In this document: positions 8,308 to 16,947 of the stretch, piece by piece
Layout of the letters: the number at the start of each line of letters is the position of its first letter
Position numbering within the stretch: the stretch's first letter is position 1
Assembly (NCBI GenBank): GCA_947624645.1
Contig: CANQLG010000011.1
Location: 1-59,502, forward strand
DNA: 59,502 nucleotides
Direction: 5' to 3'
DNA from: Candidatus Gastranaerophilales bacterium
GTDB lineage: Bacteria > Cyanobacteriota > Vampirovibrionia > Gastranaerophilales > Gastranaerophilaceae
Made by a program: the position numbers and the translations under genes
Notes under the pieces: model-generated
What the model was told of the DNA's origin: nothing
The model's database searches: none
The model's input: only the letters and a program-made list of their open reading frames with translations

Positions 8308-8338
8308 TTGCTTCGGGGGGGGGTAAAAGTTGTATAAT
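8308..8338 (+). promoter_or_regulatory. Candidate phase-variable promoter of the lipoprotein gene
   Basis: TTGCTT (8308-8313) and TATAAT (8333-8338) are separated by 19 bp, and nine of those bases are a G9 run (8315-8323). Losing two G would restore 17-bp spacing. It lies 29 bp upstream of the lipoprotein start. Confidence 0.65.
8315..8323. repeat. G9 homopolymer in promoter spacer
   Basis: Second G9 tract of the window, in an AT-rich intergenic region. It shares the surroundings GCTTCG9TA with the tract at 1691-1699 (GCTCCG9TA). Confidence 0.8.
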
Positions 8339-8367
8339 GATTAAGCACTCAAGATTAGGAGTTTTTA

Positions 8368-9582
8368 ATGAAAAAGATATTTTTATTTTTTGTAATTATA
8401 TGTTTAATAGGTTTTACGGCAGGATGTAAAGCTCATAAAACAGTGGCGCAAGATGTTACATCAGATAGTTCACCCGTAGTTGAGGCACCCGAGCCGAGCG
8501 AATGCAATCTGCCTAAGAATGAAAACAGTTTTGCGGTTGAAACGGATGATGTTTGGGTCCCTACTTTTCAATTATGCTGGAATGAATTTATTAATCTGAT
8601 TGGTACTCCTAAGGTTGAATATGTCGAGGAAAATCCTAAACTTGCGGACGAACTTAATAAGCAAAAGTTTACTAAAGATGATTTAAACCCCGATGATTAC
8701 TATATTGCGGTAGGCAAACAAACTCTAAAGCTCAAAAAAAGTATTGAAAAAGGCATTTGGGATAAATTCAAAGAAAAAAGCGATATTTTGGATAACTTTA
8801 AGTTCCCTGATATTTCTGATGATAAAACAAATAAATGGTTTATTTATTCAATGCTTTTAAAGAATTTTCCTTTTATTGCCCAGTTTGATAACTTGCCCAA
8901 TGACTATTTCAATAAAATAGAAACTCAAAAATATAAATATTTTGGATTTATGAAAGATGTCCAATATCAAGACTGGGACTCCGATGAAAATAAAGATAAA
9001 CTTGAAGGCACTATTGAATCATTATTTTACGCAAATGATGATGATTTTGCTTTAAAAATAACGGATAAAAATGATAAAGAAGAAATGATTTTGTATTTAA
9101 CGGACTCAAATGCTTCATTTGAGCAATTGTATTCAGAAATTAAGGAAAAATCATTAAAAAAGAAAGAATATACTCAAAATAGGACAAAAGATGACATACA
9201 AAAACATCCTAATGCAATTATAAGCTTTGTTAATTACTATAAAATCCCTTATCTACATATAGATAGAACCATGAGTTTTGATAAAGAACTTGCAAATAAA
9301 GACATAAAGGGAAAAGATTATAAAAATAATAAAAAAGATATTTGGGTTATTTTACAAACTCTTCAAACAGTAAAATTTGATATGGATAACAAAGGTGCAA
9401 GATTAAAAAGCGAAGCTGCTATTAGTATGATGCAAGGTGCAATGTATGTAGAAAAAAAGATATATCTTGAAGATTTTTACTATTTTGACCGACCGTTTGT
9501 ATTATTCTTAAAGGAAAAAGGCAAAGATAAGCCATATTTCGCGGTTCGCATTAAAGACGGAAAATATTTGGTTAAAGGGTAA
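8368..9582 (+). CDS. Hypothetical lipoprotein
   Basis: A 404-residue exported protein. Its N-terminus MKK, the hydrophobic stretch IFLFFVIICLIGF and the lipobox TAGC with Cys20 identify a lipoprotein signal peptide. The mature part is rich in Lys and Asp, lacks further membrane segments, and I recognise no family. An AGGAG ribosome-binding site precedes the ATG. Its promoter contains the G9 tract described above, so expression may vary between cells, which would fit a surface-exposed lipoprotein. Transcription appears to end at the hairpin at 9641-9663. Confidence 0.85.
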   Translation: MKKIFLFFVIICLIGFTAGCKAHKTVAQDVTSDSSPVVEAPEPSECNLPKNENSFAVETDDVWVPTFQLCWNEFINLIGTPKVEYVEENPKLADELNKQKFTKDDLNPDDYYIAVGKQTLKLKKSIEKGIWDKFKEKSDILDNFKFPDISDDKTNKWFIYSMLLKNFPFIAQFDNLPNDYFNKIETQKYKYFGFMKDVQYQDWDSDENKDKLEGTIESLFYANDDDFALKITDKNDKEEMILYLTDSNASFEQLYSEIKEKSLKKKEYTQNRTKDDIQKHPNAIISFVNYYKIPYLHIDRTMSFDKELANKDIKGKDYKNNKKDIWVILQTLQTVKFDMDNKGARLKSEAAISMMQGAMYVEKKIYLEDFYYFDRPFVLFLKEKGKDKPYFAVRIKDGKYLVKG

Positions 9583-9640
9583 TATTTTAAAAATTATTTT
9601 GTGATAAAATTATTTTATGTCGAGTGGCACTCTGCCGAGT

Positions 9641-9663
9641 AAAAAGGTACAGTGTACCTTTTT
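9641..9663. terminator. Hairpin terminator after the lipoprotein gene
   Basis: AAAAAGGTAC (9641-9650), loop AGT, GTACCTTTTT (9654-9663): a perfect 10-bp inverted repeat ending in T5. GC content is low, so efficiency is uncertain. Confidence 0.55.
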
Positions 9664-9743
9664 AGGAGAGGGGTTTGAACGAAGTGAAAACTATGAGCCA
9701 CAGACGGCTGAGTTAATCTGACAACTGAATACTTAGAAACTAT
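9664..9743. other. Non-coding leader region upstream of tRNA-Leu
   Basis: No ORF. It holds a small hairpin (AGCC...GGCT around 9696-9709) and reads as unassigned transcribed or spacer sequence. A segment near 9617 (tatgtcgagtggca) resembles the tRNA 5' end at 9741 (tatgtcgaagtggc). No known RNA family is recognised. Confidence 0.3.
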
Positions 9744-9825
9744 GTCGAAGTGGCGAAATTGGTAGACGCGCATGATTCAGGTTCATGTGGTTCACGCCTT
9801 GTGGGTTCGAGTCCCATCTTCGACA
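9744..9825 (+). tRNA. tRNA-Leu (anticodon CAG)
   Basis: An 82-nt class II tRNA. Acceptor stem GTCGAAG (9744-9750) pairs with CTTCGAC (9818-9824), and the discriminator is A, as required for leucine. It has T8, a D-arm with AAATTGGTAGA, and the anticodon stem CATGA/TCATG with loop TTCAGGT, reading CAG for CUG codons. A long variable arm precedes the T-arm, with GTGGG, TTCGAGT and CCCAT. The CCA end is not encoded. Confidence 0.95.
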
Positions 9826-9832
9826 GTTTCTT
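9809..9832 (+). repeat. Direct repeat copy 1 (tRNA-Leu 3' end; att-like)
   Basis: 24 bp that begin in the T-loop of tRNA-Leu and run six or more bases beyond its 3' end. Repeated exactly at 9963-9986. Confidence 0.8.
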
Positions 9833-9962
9833 TTTTTATAAGGTTTTATAAAGAGAGGACTCTCACCGTATTGTTTGCTCAAGATATCGCAAACAATAGG
9901 TTCAGCTACGCATACTTATCCCGTAAGGCTCGTATTCCACATACTCGCTAACGGTCTAAGCA
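9833..9962. other. 130-bp non-coding segment between tRNA 3'-end repeats
   Basis: No ORF. It contains the inverted repeat ATTGTTTGC (9870-9878) / GCAAACAAT (9889-9897) and less AT-rich sequence than its surroundings. It may be a relic of an inserted element or an unrecognised structured RNA. Confidence 0.4.
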
Positions 9963-9986
9963 GAGTCCCATCTTCGACAGTTTCTT
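9963..9986 (+). repeat. Direct repeat copy 2 (tRNA-Leu 3' end; att-like)
   Basis: Exact copy of 9809-9832, starting GAGTCCCATCTTCGACAG, without the rest of a tRNA in front of it. Confidence 0.8.
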
Positions 9987-10009
9987 ATATTTATATAAAA
10001 TTGGTGAAA

Positions 10010-10026
10010 ATGGGACGAGAACCCAC
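10010..10026 (-). repeat. Inverted T-arm-like fragment
   Basis: Read on the minus strand it is GTGGGTTCTCGTCCCAT, the tRNA-Leu T-arm with the loop bases CGA replaced by CTC. It has no acceptor or anticodon stem, so it is not a functional tRNA. Confidence 0.5.
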
Positions 10027-10141
10027 AGAACGAAGTTTATATTTTTTTTATTAAAAATTGTAAATTACTTTTTATTTTAATAACAATTTTTTTTAGATTC
10101 TTATTTTACATTATTGTGATTACAAACGACAAGGAGTAAGT

Positions 10142-10567
10142 ATGGAAAATAATGTTAATGTTGTAAAAACAACTGCTGTCGCAGGTACAATCGCTGCAGG
10201 AGTCGGTGCTGCTGCAAACGCCGGTTTACAGAAAATGATATTTAAAAAACCTGATGAATTTATAAAAACTTTAGAAGGTCATATTGAAAGTACTAAAAAA
10301 TATAATAATCCATTTTTTAAAGGAACACAGGAAGCAGCAGACCTCGCTAATAAAAAATTGGATGATGTTTTAGCAAAATTTAAGGATTTTGCAACAAGCG
10401 GTAAAATTGACTTTAAGATGATAGCAAAAAATGCACTGAAAGTTGGTGCTATTGGTGCAGCTTTTGCCGGATTTTTCGCTTTATTATATAATTTGACCCA
10501 AAAAACAATTAGAAACAATGCAAAAATCGCTGCTGAAGAACTTAATAAAGTATCAGTAAACAAATAA
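10142..10567 (+). CDS. Hypothetical small membrane protein
   Basis: A 141-residue protein with two hydrophobic segments, an Ala/Gly-rich one at about 9-27 (TTAVAGTIAAGVGAAANAG) and one at about 104-121 (VGAIGAAFAGFFALLYNL), joined by a Lys-rich, probably helical region. No family recognised. The ribosome-binding site AAGGAG is well placed. The layout (Ala/Gly-rich helix plus basic soluble part) resembles the 246-residue protein at 54322-55062, so both may belong to a lineage-specific membrane protein group. Confidence 0.75.
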   Translation: MENNVNVVKTTAVAGTIAAGVGAAANAGLQKMIFKKPDEFIKTLEGHIESTKKYNNPFFKGTQEAADLANKKLDDVLAKFKDFATSGKIDFKMIAKNALKVGAIGAAFAGFFALLYNLTQKTIRNNAKIAAEELNKVSVNK

Positions 10568-10589
10568 ATAACAATAATATAATTTATAT

Positions 10590-10625
10590 AAATTTAGGAT
10601 GGGTTTATAAACTCATCCTAAATTT
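10590..10625 (+). terminator. Hairpin after the small membrane protein gene
   Basis: AAATTTAGGATG (10590-10601) pairs perfectly with CATCCTAAATTT (10614-10625); the loop contains the palindrome GTTTATAAAC. The T tail is short, so termination is plausible but not certain. Confidence 0.55.
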
Positions 10626-10710
10626 GTGTAAATAATTGTTATGCCTGTAATAAACCTAAAGATAAATATATTTATTTGGATTCGTTATATAATAATTATT
10701 AGGAGAGTGT

Positions 10711-12036
10711 ATGGAACAAAAATCCATTTTTGATAATAATAAAAATCAGCCCTTAGCTTCAAGATTAAGACCTCAAACTTTAGAAGAATTTGCAGGTCAA
10801 ACGCATCTTTTAGGCGAAGGGAAAATTTTAAGACGTTTAATAGAAAATGATCAAATATCTTCTTTAATCTTCTGGGGACCTCCCGGGGTGGGTAAAACTA
10901 CTTTGGCAAGGATTATAGCCAATAAAACTCACTCATCGTTTATTGACTTTTCGGCAGTAACAAGCGGAATAAAAGAAATAAGAACCGTTATGCAGCAGGC
11001 TGAAGATAACAGGCGGCTTGGAAAACGCACTATTATTTTTGTCGATGAAATCCATAGATTTAATAAGGCTCAGCAAGATGCTTTCTTACCGTTTGTCGAA
11101 AAAGGAAGTATCATATTGATTGGTGCCACAACCGAAAATCCGTCGTTTGAGGTTAACAGTGCTTTATTGTCAAGATCTAAAGTCTTTGTTTTACAACCCT
11201 TAAAAACTGATGAATTAGTTACACTGTTACGGCGTGCAATTAAGGATGAACGAGGATTTGGCGCTTATAAAATTAATATCTCCGAAGAAATGCTTAAAAT
11301 GATAGCCGAATTTGCTAACGGGGACGCCAGAAGTGCTTTATCTACTCTCGAAATGGTTATTATAAACGGTGATATTATTAATGAAAATGAAATTACAGTT
11401 ACTATGAACACCATGGAACAGTGTATTTCTAAAAAATCTTTATTGTATGATAAAAACGGCGAAGAACATTATAATGTTATTTCAGCTTTACATAAATCTA
11501 TGCGAAATTCTGACCCTGACGCTGCCGTATATTGGCTGGCAAGGATGCTGGAAGCCGGTGAAGACCCGTTATATATAGCAAGACGGGTTACAAGATTTGC
11601 AAGTGAAGATGTGGGTCTAGCTGACCCTCACGCTTTATCCGTTGCAGTTGCCGCATATCAGGCTTGCCACTTTATCGGCATGCCAGAATGCTCTGTTCAT
11701 CTTACTCAAGCCGTTATTTATATGGCTATGGCACCAAAATCAAATTCCATGGATGTTGCTTATTTAAGCGCAAAACAAGATGCAATTAAGCATTTGGCAG
11801 AACCTGTTCCGCTTATAATCAGAAATGCGCCTACTAAGTTAATGAAAGAATTAAATTATGGTAAAGGCTATAAATATGCACATGATTATGATGAAAAAAT
11901 AACCTCTATGCAGTGTCTGCCTGATTCGTTAGCGGATAGAGAATATTATAAACCTACGGAACAAGGGCTTGAAGCAAAATATAAGACTAAACTTGAGCAA
12001 ATTAAAGCTTGGAAAAAAGAACATAAAAATTCGTAG
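10711..12036 (+). CDS. rarA: Replication-associated recombination protein A (AAA+ ATPase)
   Basis: A 441-residue RarA/MgsA protein that acts at stalled replication forks, related to clamp-loader subunits. Walker A is GPPGVGKTT (56-64) and Walker B is FVDEIHRFN (110-118). Sensor 1 follows as GATTENPSFEVN and the arginine finger as LLSRSKVF. The C-terminal MgsA domain has SALHKSMRNSDPDAAVYWLARMLEAGEDP, RRVTRFASEDVG and the final GYKYAHDYD region. AGGAGAG precedes the ATG. It converges with priA, with only 8 bp between stop codons. Confidence 0.95.
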   Translation: MEQKSIFDNNKNQPLASRLRPQTLEEFAGQTHLLGEGKILRRLIENDQISSLIFWGPPGVGKTTLARIIANKTHSSFIDFSAVTSGIKEIRTVMQQAEDNRRLGKRTIIFVDEIHRFNKAQQDAFLPFVEKGSIILIGATTENPSFEVNSALLSRSKVFVLQPLKTDELVTLLRRAIKDERGFGAYKINISEEMLKMIAEFANGDARSALSTLEMVIINGDIINENEITVTMNTMEQCISKKSLLYDKNGEEHYNVISALHKSMRNSDPDAAVYWLARMLEAGEDPLYIARRVTRFASEDVGLADPHALSVAVAAYQACHFIGMPECSVHLTQAVIYMAMAPKSNSMDVAYLSAKQDAIKHLAEPVPLIIRNAPTKLMKELNYGKGYKYAHDYDEKITSMQCLPDSLADREYYKPTEQGLEAKYKTKLEQIKAWKKEHKNS

Positions 12037-12044
12037 TTATTTCC

Positions 12045-14300
12045 CTATAAAATATCAACGGGATCTATATCCGTAATAATTTTAATATCTTTTGCGGCGG
12101 AAGTATTTTTCATAAAAGTTGAAATTATGTATTGCCCTTTTTTATTTAATTTATTTTTAATGATTATTTGATATCTGTATTCTGAGTTAATCTTATACAT
12201 AATACATTTTAAAGCGCCGTTAATTTCCAAATATTCGGAGATAGCAAGTTTTTCAACCTGAGTGCGCAGCCTTTGTGCTATTTCTTCCGCACATTTTTGT
12301 GTTCGTTGTTCATCATTACCCGTTATAAGAATTTTTATAATTTGGCAGAAAGGAGGATAATCAAAAGCTTCCCGTCGCTGTATTTCTGTTTTATAAAAAG
12401 TAGAATAATTTTGAGATTTGGCATTTTCTATTGCGTATAAATCAGGATTATACGTTTGAAATATTACTTTCCCCGGAAACTCACCTCTGCCCGCTCTGCC
12501 TGCAACTTGCATTAATAATTGAAACCCTCTTTCACTTGAACGGTAATCAGGCAGAGTAAAACTTATATCGGCATCTAATACACCTACAACCGTAACATTT
12601 TTATTGTCCAATCCCTTAGCAAGAATCTGAGTGCCAATTAATATATCGGTTTCACCGTTTTGGAATCTATCTAATATTTCTATATATTTGGTTTTTGTTG
12701 ATAATACATCCGAGTCGAGCCTGTCAATTCTTGCTGTTGGAAAGAGTTTTTGAGCTATTGTTTCAATTCTTTGTGTTCCCATTCCTGACATTTTAAGGTT
12801 GACGGAAGAACAATTGGGACATTGTTTGGGCGTCGGTTTTACCGTATCACACCAATGGCATTTTAATGTTTTATCATTGTTATGGTATACCATAGGTATA
12901 TCACAATTTGGACATTTGATAACTTCACCGCAGGTTTGGCATTGAACGCTTGTGTAAAATCCCCGTCTGTTTAAAAGCAAAATTACCTGATTTTTGTTAT
13001 TTATTGCTTCATTTATAGCATTTATGAGCGTGTTTGAAAATATACTTCGTGATTCTTTATAAAACTCTTCCCTCATATCAACTATACTGACTTTTGCTAA
13101 ATCGGTATTATTAAATCTGTTATTTAAGGTTATTAAATTATCATTTGACAGAGCGTTAAAGTAAGAAGTGATATCGGGAGTGGCACTGCCTTTTATCAAT
13201 ACGGCATTATGAAATTCCGCTATTTTCTCCGCTGCAAGTCTTGCATCATATCGTGGAGCAGGGGTTGTCTGTTTATAAGTATTTTCGTGTTCTTCATCGA
13301 TTATTATCAAGCCAATATTATTTAAAGGTGCAAAAATGGCTGAACGTGCCCCTATTATAATTCGGATTTGATTATTTCTAATCTTATTCCAAACGTCAAA
13401 TTTTTCACCATCCGATATGGAACTGTGCCATATTGCAATATATTCGGGGTCAAATCGTTTCATTAATCTCAATGTTAATTGTGATGCAAGCGCTATTTCG
13501 GGCGCTAGAAATAATATATTTCTGCCCTCTTCAAGTGTCTTTTTTATAAGCTTAAAATATATTTCGGTTTTTCCTGAACCTGTTATTCCGTTTAATAATA
13601 TGGGTTTATGTTTGGCTGTTTTTTCAATAATTTTATTATAAGCATCTTGCTGCTCTTGAGACAGAACGGGAAATTCATCTTTTTTTATATTTTTAAATAC
13701 GTTTAAGGGATTTCTGTATAATTGCTTTTCGATAATCTCAACAAAGCCTTCTTCTTGTAATTTTAAAATGGTTGCTCTTGTTGTTTTTGCCTGTTTTTCA
13801 AATTCAATGAGAGGCGATTCTCCGAGCTGTTCAAGTTTTTCTAATATATGAGCTCTTCTTGGTAAAATTCCCGTTTTGGTTTTTAATTTTATAAATTTTT
13901 GACTTTTTTCTTGTTTATTTTCTTTCAAAAATTTCATCGGAACGGCTGCTTGAATTACGGTATTTATATCACAGCAATAGTAATTTGCTATCCAGTCAAG
14001 AAGTTTTAAATAGTCAATATTAAAAACAGCCCTTTTGTCTATGATTTTTATAATTTCTTTTGCTTTTATGCCTTCTTCAAGATAATTCGAAAATCCTGCG
14101 ATAAAGCCTATAATATTGTTTTTTCTGTTTCCGAACGGAACCAGAACGGCTTGTCCTATTTTAATTTCCCGTTTCAATTCCTGCGGTATAAGATAGGAAA
14201 ACGTTCTTGTTCCTAAATTTTTTACGTCAACAATACACAGGGCATATTTATTGGATATGCCCTGCTGTGTATTTTTTATTTGTTGAGCTTTATTTGTCAT
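12045..14300 (-). CDS. priA: Primosomal protein N', replication restart helicase
   Basis: A 751-residue PriA, the 3'-5' DNA helicase that restarts collapsed forks. In order: the N-terminal 3' DNA-binding domain (FSYLIPQEL... AVLVPFGNRK), Walker A GITGSGKTE (238-246), DEEH box (335-338), GSATPDITS, LLNRRGFY, then the zinc cysteines CQTCGEVIKCPNCDIPM and CHWCD/CPNCSS. It ends with the helicase motifs GTQILAKGLDNKNVTVVGVLDAD and QVAGRAGRGEFPG. Its ATG overlaps the stop of the PC4-like gene by one base, so the two are coupled. The first residues (MTNKAQQIKNTQQGIS) are poorly conserved. Confidence 0.96.
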   Translation of the reverse strand: MTNKAQQIKNTQQGISNKYALCIVDVKNLGTRTFSYLIPQELKREIKIGQAVLVPFGNRKNNIIGFIAGFSNYLEEGIKAKEIIKIIDKRAVFNIDYLKLLDWIANYYCCDINTVIQAAVPMKFLKENKQEKSQKFIKLKTKTGILPRRAHILEKLEQLGESPLIEFEKQAKTTRATILKLQEEGFVEIIEKQLYRNPLNVFKNIKKDEFPVLSQEQQDAYNKIIEKTAKHKPILLNGITGSGKTEIYFKLIKKTLEEGRNILFLAPEIALASQLTLRLMKRFDPEYIAIWHSSISDGEKFDVWNKIRNNQIRIIIGARSAIFAPLNNIGLIIIDEEHENTYKQTTPAPRYDARLAAEKIAEFHNAVLIKGSATPDITSYFNALSNDNLITLNNRFNNTDLAKVSIVDMREEFYKESRSIFSNTLINAINEAINNKNQVILLLNRRGFYTSVQCQTCGEVIKCPNCDIPMVYHNNDKTLKCHWCDTVKPTPKQCPNCSSVNLKMSGMGTQRIETIAQKLFPTARIDRLDSDVLSTKTKYIEILDRFQNGETDILIGTQILAKGLDNKNVTVVGVLDADISFTLPDYRSSERGFQLLMQVAGRAGRGEFPGKVIFQTYNPDLYAIENAKSQNYSTFYKTEIQRREAFDYPPFCQIIKILITGNDEQRTQKCAEEIAQRLRTQVEKLAISEYLEINGALKCIMYKINSEYRYQIIIKNKLNKKGQYIISTFMKNTSAAKDIKIITDIDPVDIL

Positions 14301-14542
14301 TATTCTGCTTCAATCGTTAAAAGTTCCTGCATTGCTGTTTCTACCGCATCTTTTAAGGTCATAAGATTATCGGGAGATACTGTTACACCTTTTTTTGTGG
14401 GGAGCCAATTTGCGCCGTCGTCAGTTGTATAATAGATTCTTAAATCCAAATATTTTTTTTCTTTGTAAGAATTAATACTGATTTGAAGCTGTTCCGTTGC
14501 GTTTCTCGGAATTGTCGCTAATATTTTTGCATCATCTGCCAT
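14300..14542 (-). CDS. PC4/YdbC-like ssDNA-binding protein
   Basis: An 80-residue protein matching the transcriptional coactivator p15 (PC4) fold: IPRNATEQLQISINSYKEKKYLDLRIYYTTDDGANWLPTKKGVTVSPDN followed by a C-terminal helix. Bacterial members dimerise and bind single-stranded DNA or RNA. The stop overlaps the priA start by one base (TAATG), so it is expressed with a replication-restart helicase, which fits an ssDNA-binding role. AAGGAG precedes the ATG. Confidence 0.85.
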   Translation of the reverse strand: MADDAKILATIPRNATEQLQISINSYKEKKYLDLRIYYTTDDGANWLPTKKGVTVSPDNLMTLKDAVETAMQELLTIEAE

Positions 14543-14552
14543 GTTTTTCTCC

Positions 14553-16823
14553 TTATATTCCTAATGTCTTATTGTAGTCGGGAATTTCAAAAATTCTTTT
14601 ATCCGCATCTTTATTTGTAAATTTTAAATATTCCTGCATTGATTTTTCTTTAGCCATATTGTAATAATCTTTCGGTATTATTGCAAGATATTCTTCACTA
14701 ATTTCTCCCGAATAATTGCCCAATATCCGTGCAAATTCCGAAATATCTTCTTTTACACTGCCAGCCCCGTATGCTTTTGTTTTGGCATCTGTTCCCGATG
14801 GTCTTATTTCTATAAATTTATCACTGAATTTAAGATAAGTACCGTCGCCTACAAATTTTATATCAATCAAATTATCAAAATTTAAGTTTTTAAAAGTTGA
14901 GTTCAGAATTGATTTTACTTGTTCCAATGATATTTTGCCGTCAAAATGGGTTAGAGCCATTGTTAAATAAAACAAATCATTCTTGGTTCTTAATGCTTCG
15001 CCTTCTTTTTTTGCTTGAGTTAATTTATCTATATCCGGTTCAGATTCGTTATAATACGCAATATCTTCCCTTACATCGTATTTGGCAATAATTTTATTGG
15101 AAATAAATATTTCATCTAAAGCTTTGGACAGAGTTTTATCTTCTTTCTCAAGTTTTGCTGCTAAAGCGGAAGCAACAATAATTGCTTCAGAAGCACTTTT
15201 TTCTCTCATTGCAATTGCCATTCTGCCTGCTTTTGATTTTATTGCCTCTTCGGCTCCTATTATCATTCCGCCCGATTCTTCGCCGCCAAAAAGCATTCTC
15301 GGATTTTTTCCGAGATTTATTTCATTGCCCAATACATCCGTAACAATTACATCTTTTTCGGGATTGTTGATAATTTGCTGTTCGACTTTTTTCATAATAT
15401 TAGCTATTTCTTTAAAGCCGACAGGTACGTTTACAACTTTTACTTTATTATATTCAGCCCACTCATCCCAAGATTTTGCGCTTGCAGTTGTTTTTATTAT
15501 GAATCTCGGATGATTATTCCATTTATTTGAAGCTTTCAATTGTTTTGCCCAAAAGTCCATTATTAATAAAAATGACTGATTTGCACTGTATACGCATAAT
15601 ATTCTGTCGTTATCAAGTTTGGAATAGTTTATCCCTGTTTTTTCCAAAAATGGAATTTCAGATTCTGTTTCAATTTGGCAGACTGTCAATCTGTCATGAT
15701 CAGGGTCGGTTATAAATACTACCGTACCGGTCGGATATTGTTTCAATTTATTTGTATAATCTAATGTATCAATGACGGGGAAGAATATTTTCCCTTCTTT
15801 ATCTTTTGCTATAACTGTTGCATCTACCGAATAATCGTAAAAACAAGGGTTACCTTTAGGATCTGTATCATATTTGCCTATACCGTGGAAAAACGGATCT
15901 TCTTCCGTGTTCATCCAATCAAATTTTTCATTTATTTTAAATGCTTTAAGAAGTTTATCCAATGTTTTGTAAGCACTTCCGCCAACATTTTCTATTACAA
16001 TTTTTTCTTTCTGATTTTTTATTAAGTCAATATTCTCTTTATTTGCAACACCGTTTTCAAGATATTCTTTGTATAAATCAATGCCGTTATTTATTGATTT
16101 CATATAGTTTTCATTTATTAAAGGGTTATTTGATGCGGATATTTTTATATCGTAGCTGCCTTTTTCTCTTACAATGTCAAATATTTCTTTTATTTTATTG
16201 ACAAATTCCAGGGATTCTTCGGGTAAATATTGACTGCCTTGAGAGTTTAAGTCTTTTGTGGCGTTTTTAACACTGATGCCATGGCTTGAAGTAATGTATT
16301 CTCCGCCAATAAGGTCAAGCTTAAAAGCTAAAAAAGAAGCAAGCCATATCGGCATCGTTTTTCTTTCATAAGTTGTCAGTGTTTCTATCCCTTGGGCTGC
16401 TTGTACTCTTGCTATAAGGTCTAAAAATTGTTCGGAATTATATCTTACTTCACGCCCAACCAATTTTAATAATTTTTTATCCTTGTATTTTTCTTTTGCA
16501 ACCAGTGCTTTAGCATAAGTTGCAAGCATTATTCCCATAATATTTATGGGAAATCTTACATCATAAGGGTATAAAATATTTTGCGGACCTCTTATTCCTG
16601 CCGTTGAAACGGCAGCTTCTTTTTCGTAATTTTTTAACCAATTATCAAGATTCAGTCCCTCGGGGTTTTTTATTTCATCATAAGGTAAAAGATGAGCGGT
16701 TTTTAATGTAAAAATTAATTCATTTTTATTATTAATATCGATATATTTGTTATTCTTTATATAATCCGGAGTATTTTTTTCAACCGATTTATACAGTTCT
16801 TGCTCTAATGTTTCACGCTTCAT
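14553..16823 (-). CDS. Large phosphohexomutase (phosphoglucomutase/phosphomannomutase superfamily)
   Basis: A 756-residue alpha-D-phosphohexomutase, longer than the usual 450-580. It has the N-terminal STAGIRGP signature (73-80) and the active-site loop TSSHG with S180 as likely phosphoserine. The metal loop is DPDHDR (about 373), the sugar loop GGEESGG (about 514) and the phosphate loop RPSGTDAKTKAYG (about 673). The active-site loop (TSSHG instead of TASHNP) and the metal loop (DPDHDR instead of DGDGDR) both differ from textbook forms, so substrate is uncertain. It would interconvert hexose 1- and 6-phosphates for glycolysis, glycogen or envelope sugars. AGGGGA precedes the ATG, and it ends 10 bp before the PC4-like gene, so an operon with priA is likely. 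Confidence 0.88.
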   Translation of the reverse strand: MKRETLEQELYKSVEKNTPDYIKNNKYIDINNKNELIFTLKTAHLLPYDEIKNPEGLNLDNWLKNYEKEAAVSTAGIRGPQNILYPYDVRFPINIMGIMLATYAKALVAKEKYKDKKLLKLVGREVRYNSEQFLDLIARVQAAQGIETLTTYERKTMPIWLASFLAFKLDLIGGEYITSSHGISVKNATKDLNSQGSQYLPEESLEFVNKIKEIFDIVREKGSYDIKISASNNPLINENYMKSINNGIDLYKEYLENGVANKENIDLIKNQKEKIVIENVGGSAYKTLDKLLKAFKINEKFDWMNTEEDPFFHGIGKYDTDPKGNPCFYDYSVDATVIAKDKEGKIFFPVIDTLDYTNKLKQYPTGTVVFITDPDHDRLTVCQIETESEIPFLEKTGINYSKLDNDRILCVYSANQSFLLIMDFWAKQLKASNKWNNHPRFIIKTTASAKSWDEWAEYNKVKVVNVPVGFKEIANIMKKVEQQIINNPEKDVIVTDVLGNEINLGKNPRMLFGGEESGGMIIGAEEAIKSKAGRMAIAMREKSASEAIIVASALAAKLEKEDKTLSKALDEIFISNKIIAKYDVREDIAYYNESEPDIDKLTQAKKEGEALRTKNDLFYLTMALTHFDGKISLEQVKSILNSTFKNLNFDNLIDIKFVGDGTYLKFSDKFIEIRPSGTDAKTKAYGAGSVKEDISEFARILGNYSGEISEEYLAIIPKDYYNMAKEKSMQEYLKFTNKDADKRIFEIPDYNKTLGI

Positions 16824-16947
16824 ATTATCCCCTTAAAAATACTTTTTTAAATAATACTAAACATAAAAAAATATAACAAGTATTAATCTTTTACTATTAA
16901 ATTTGTTTATATTAAAATGTTCTATGGAAAATTATAAAGGTGGTATT

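Noticed and set aside
10010-10026. A tRNA on the minus strand
   Set aside because: Only the T-arm is present; acceptor, D and anticodon stems are missing.
16824-16947. T-box leader upstream of ileS
   Set aside because: Only about 120 bp, no T-box core sequence and no terminator hairpin are seen.
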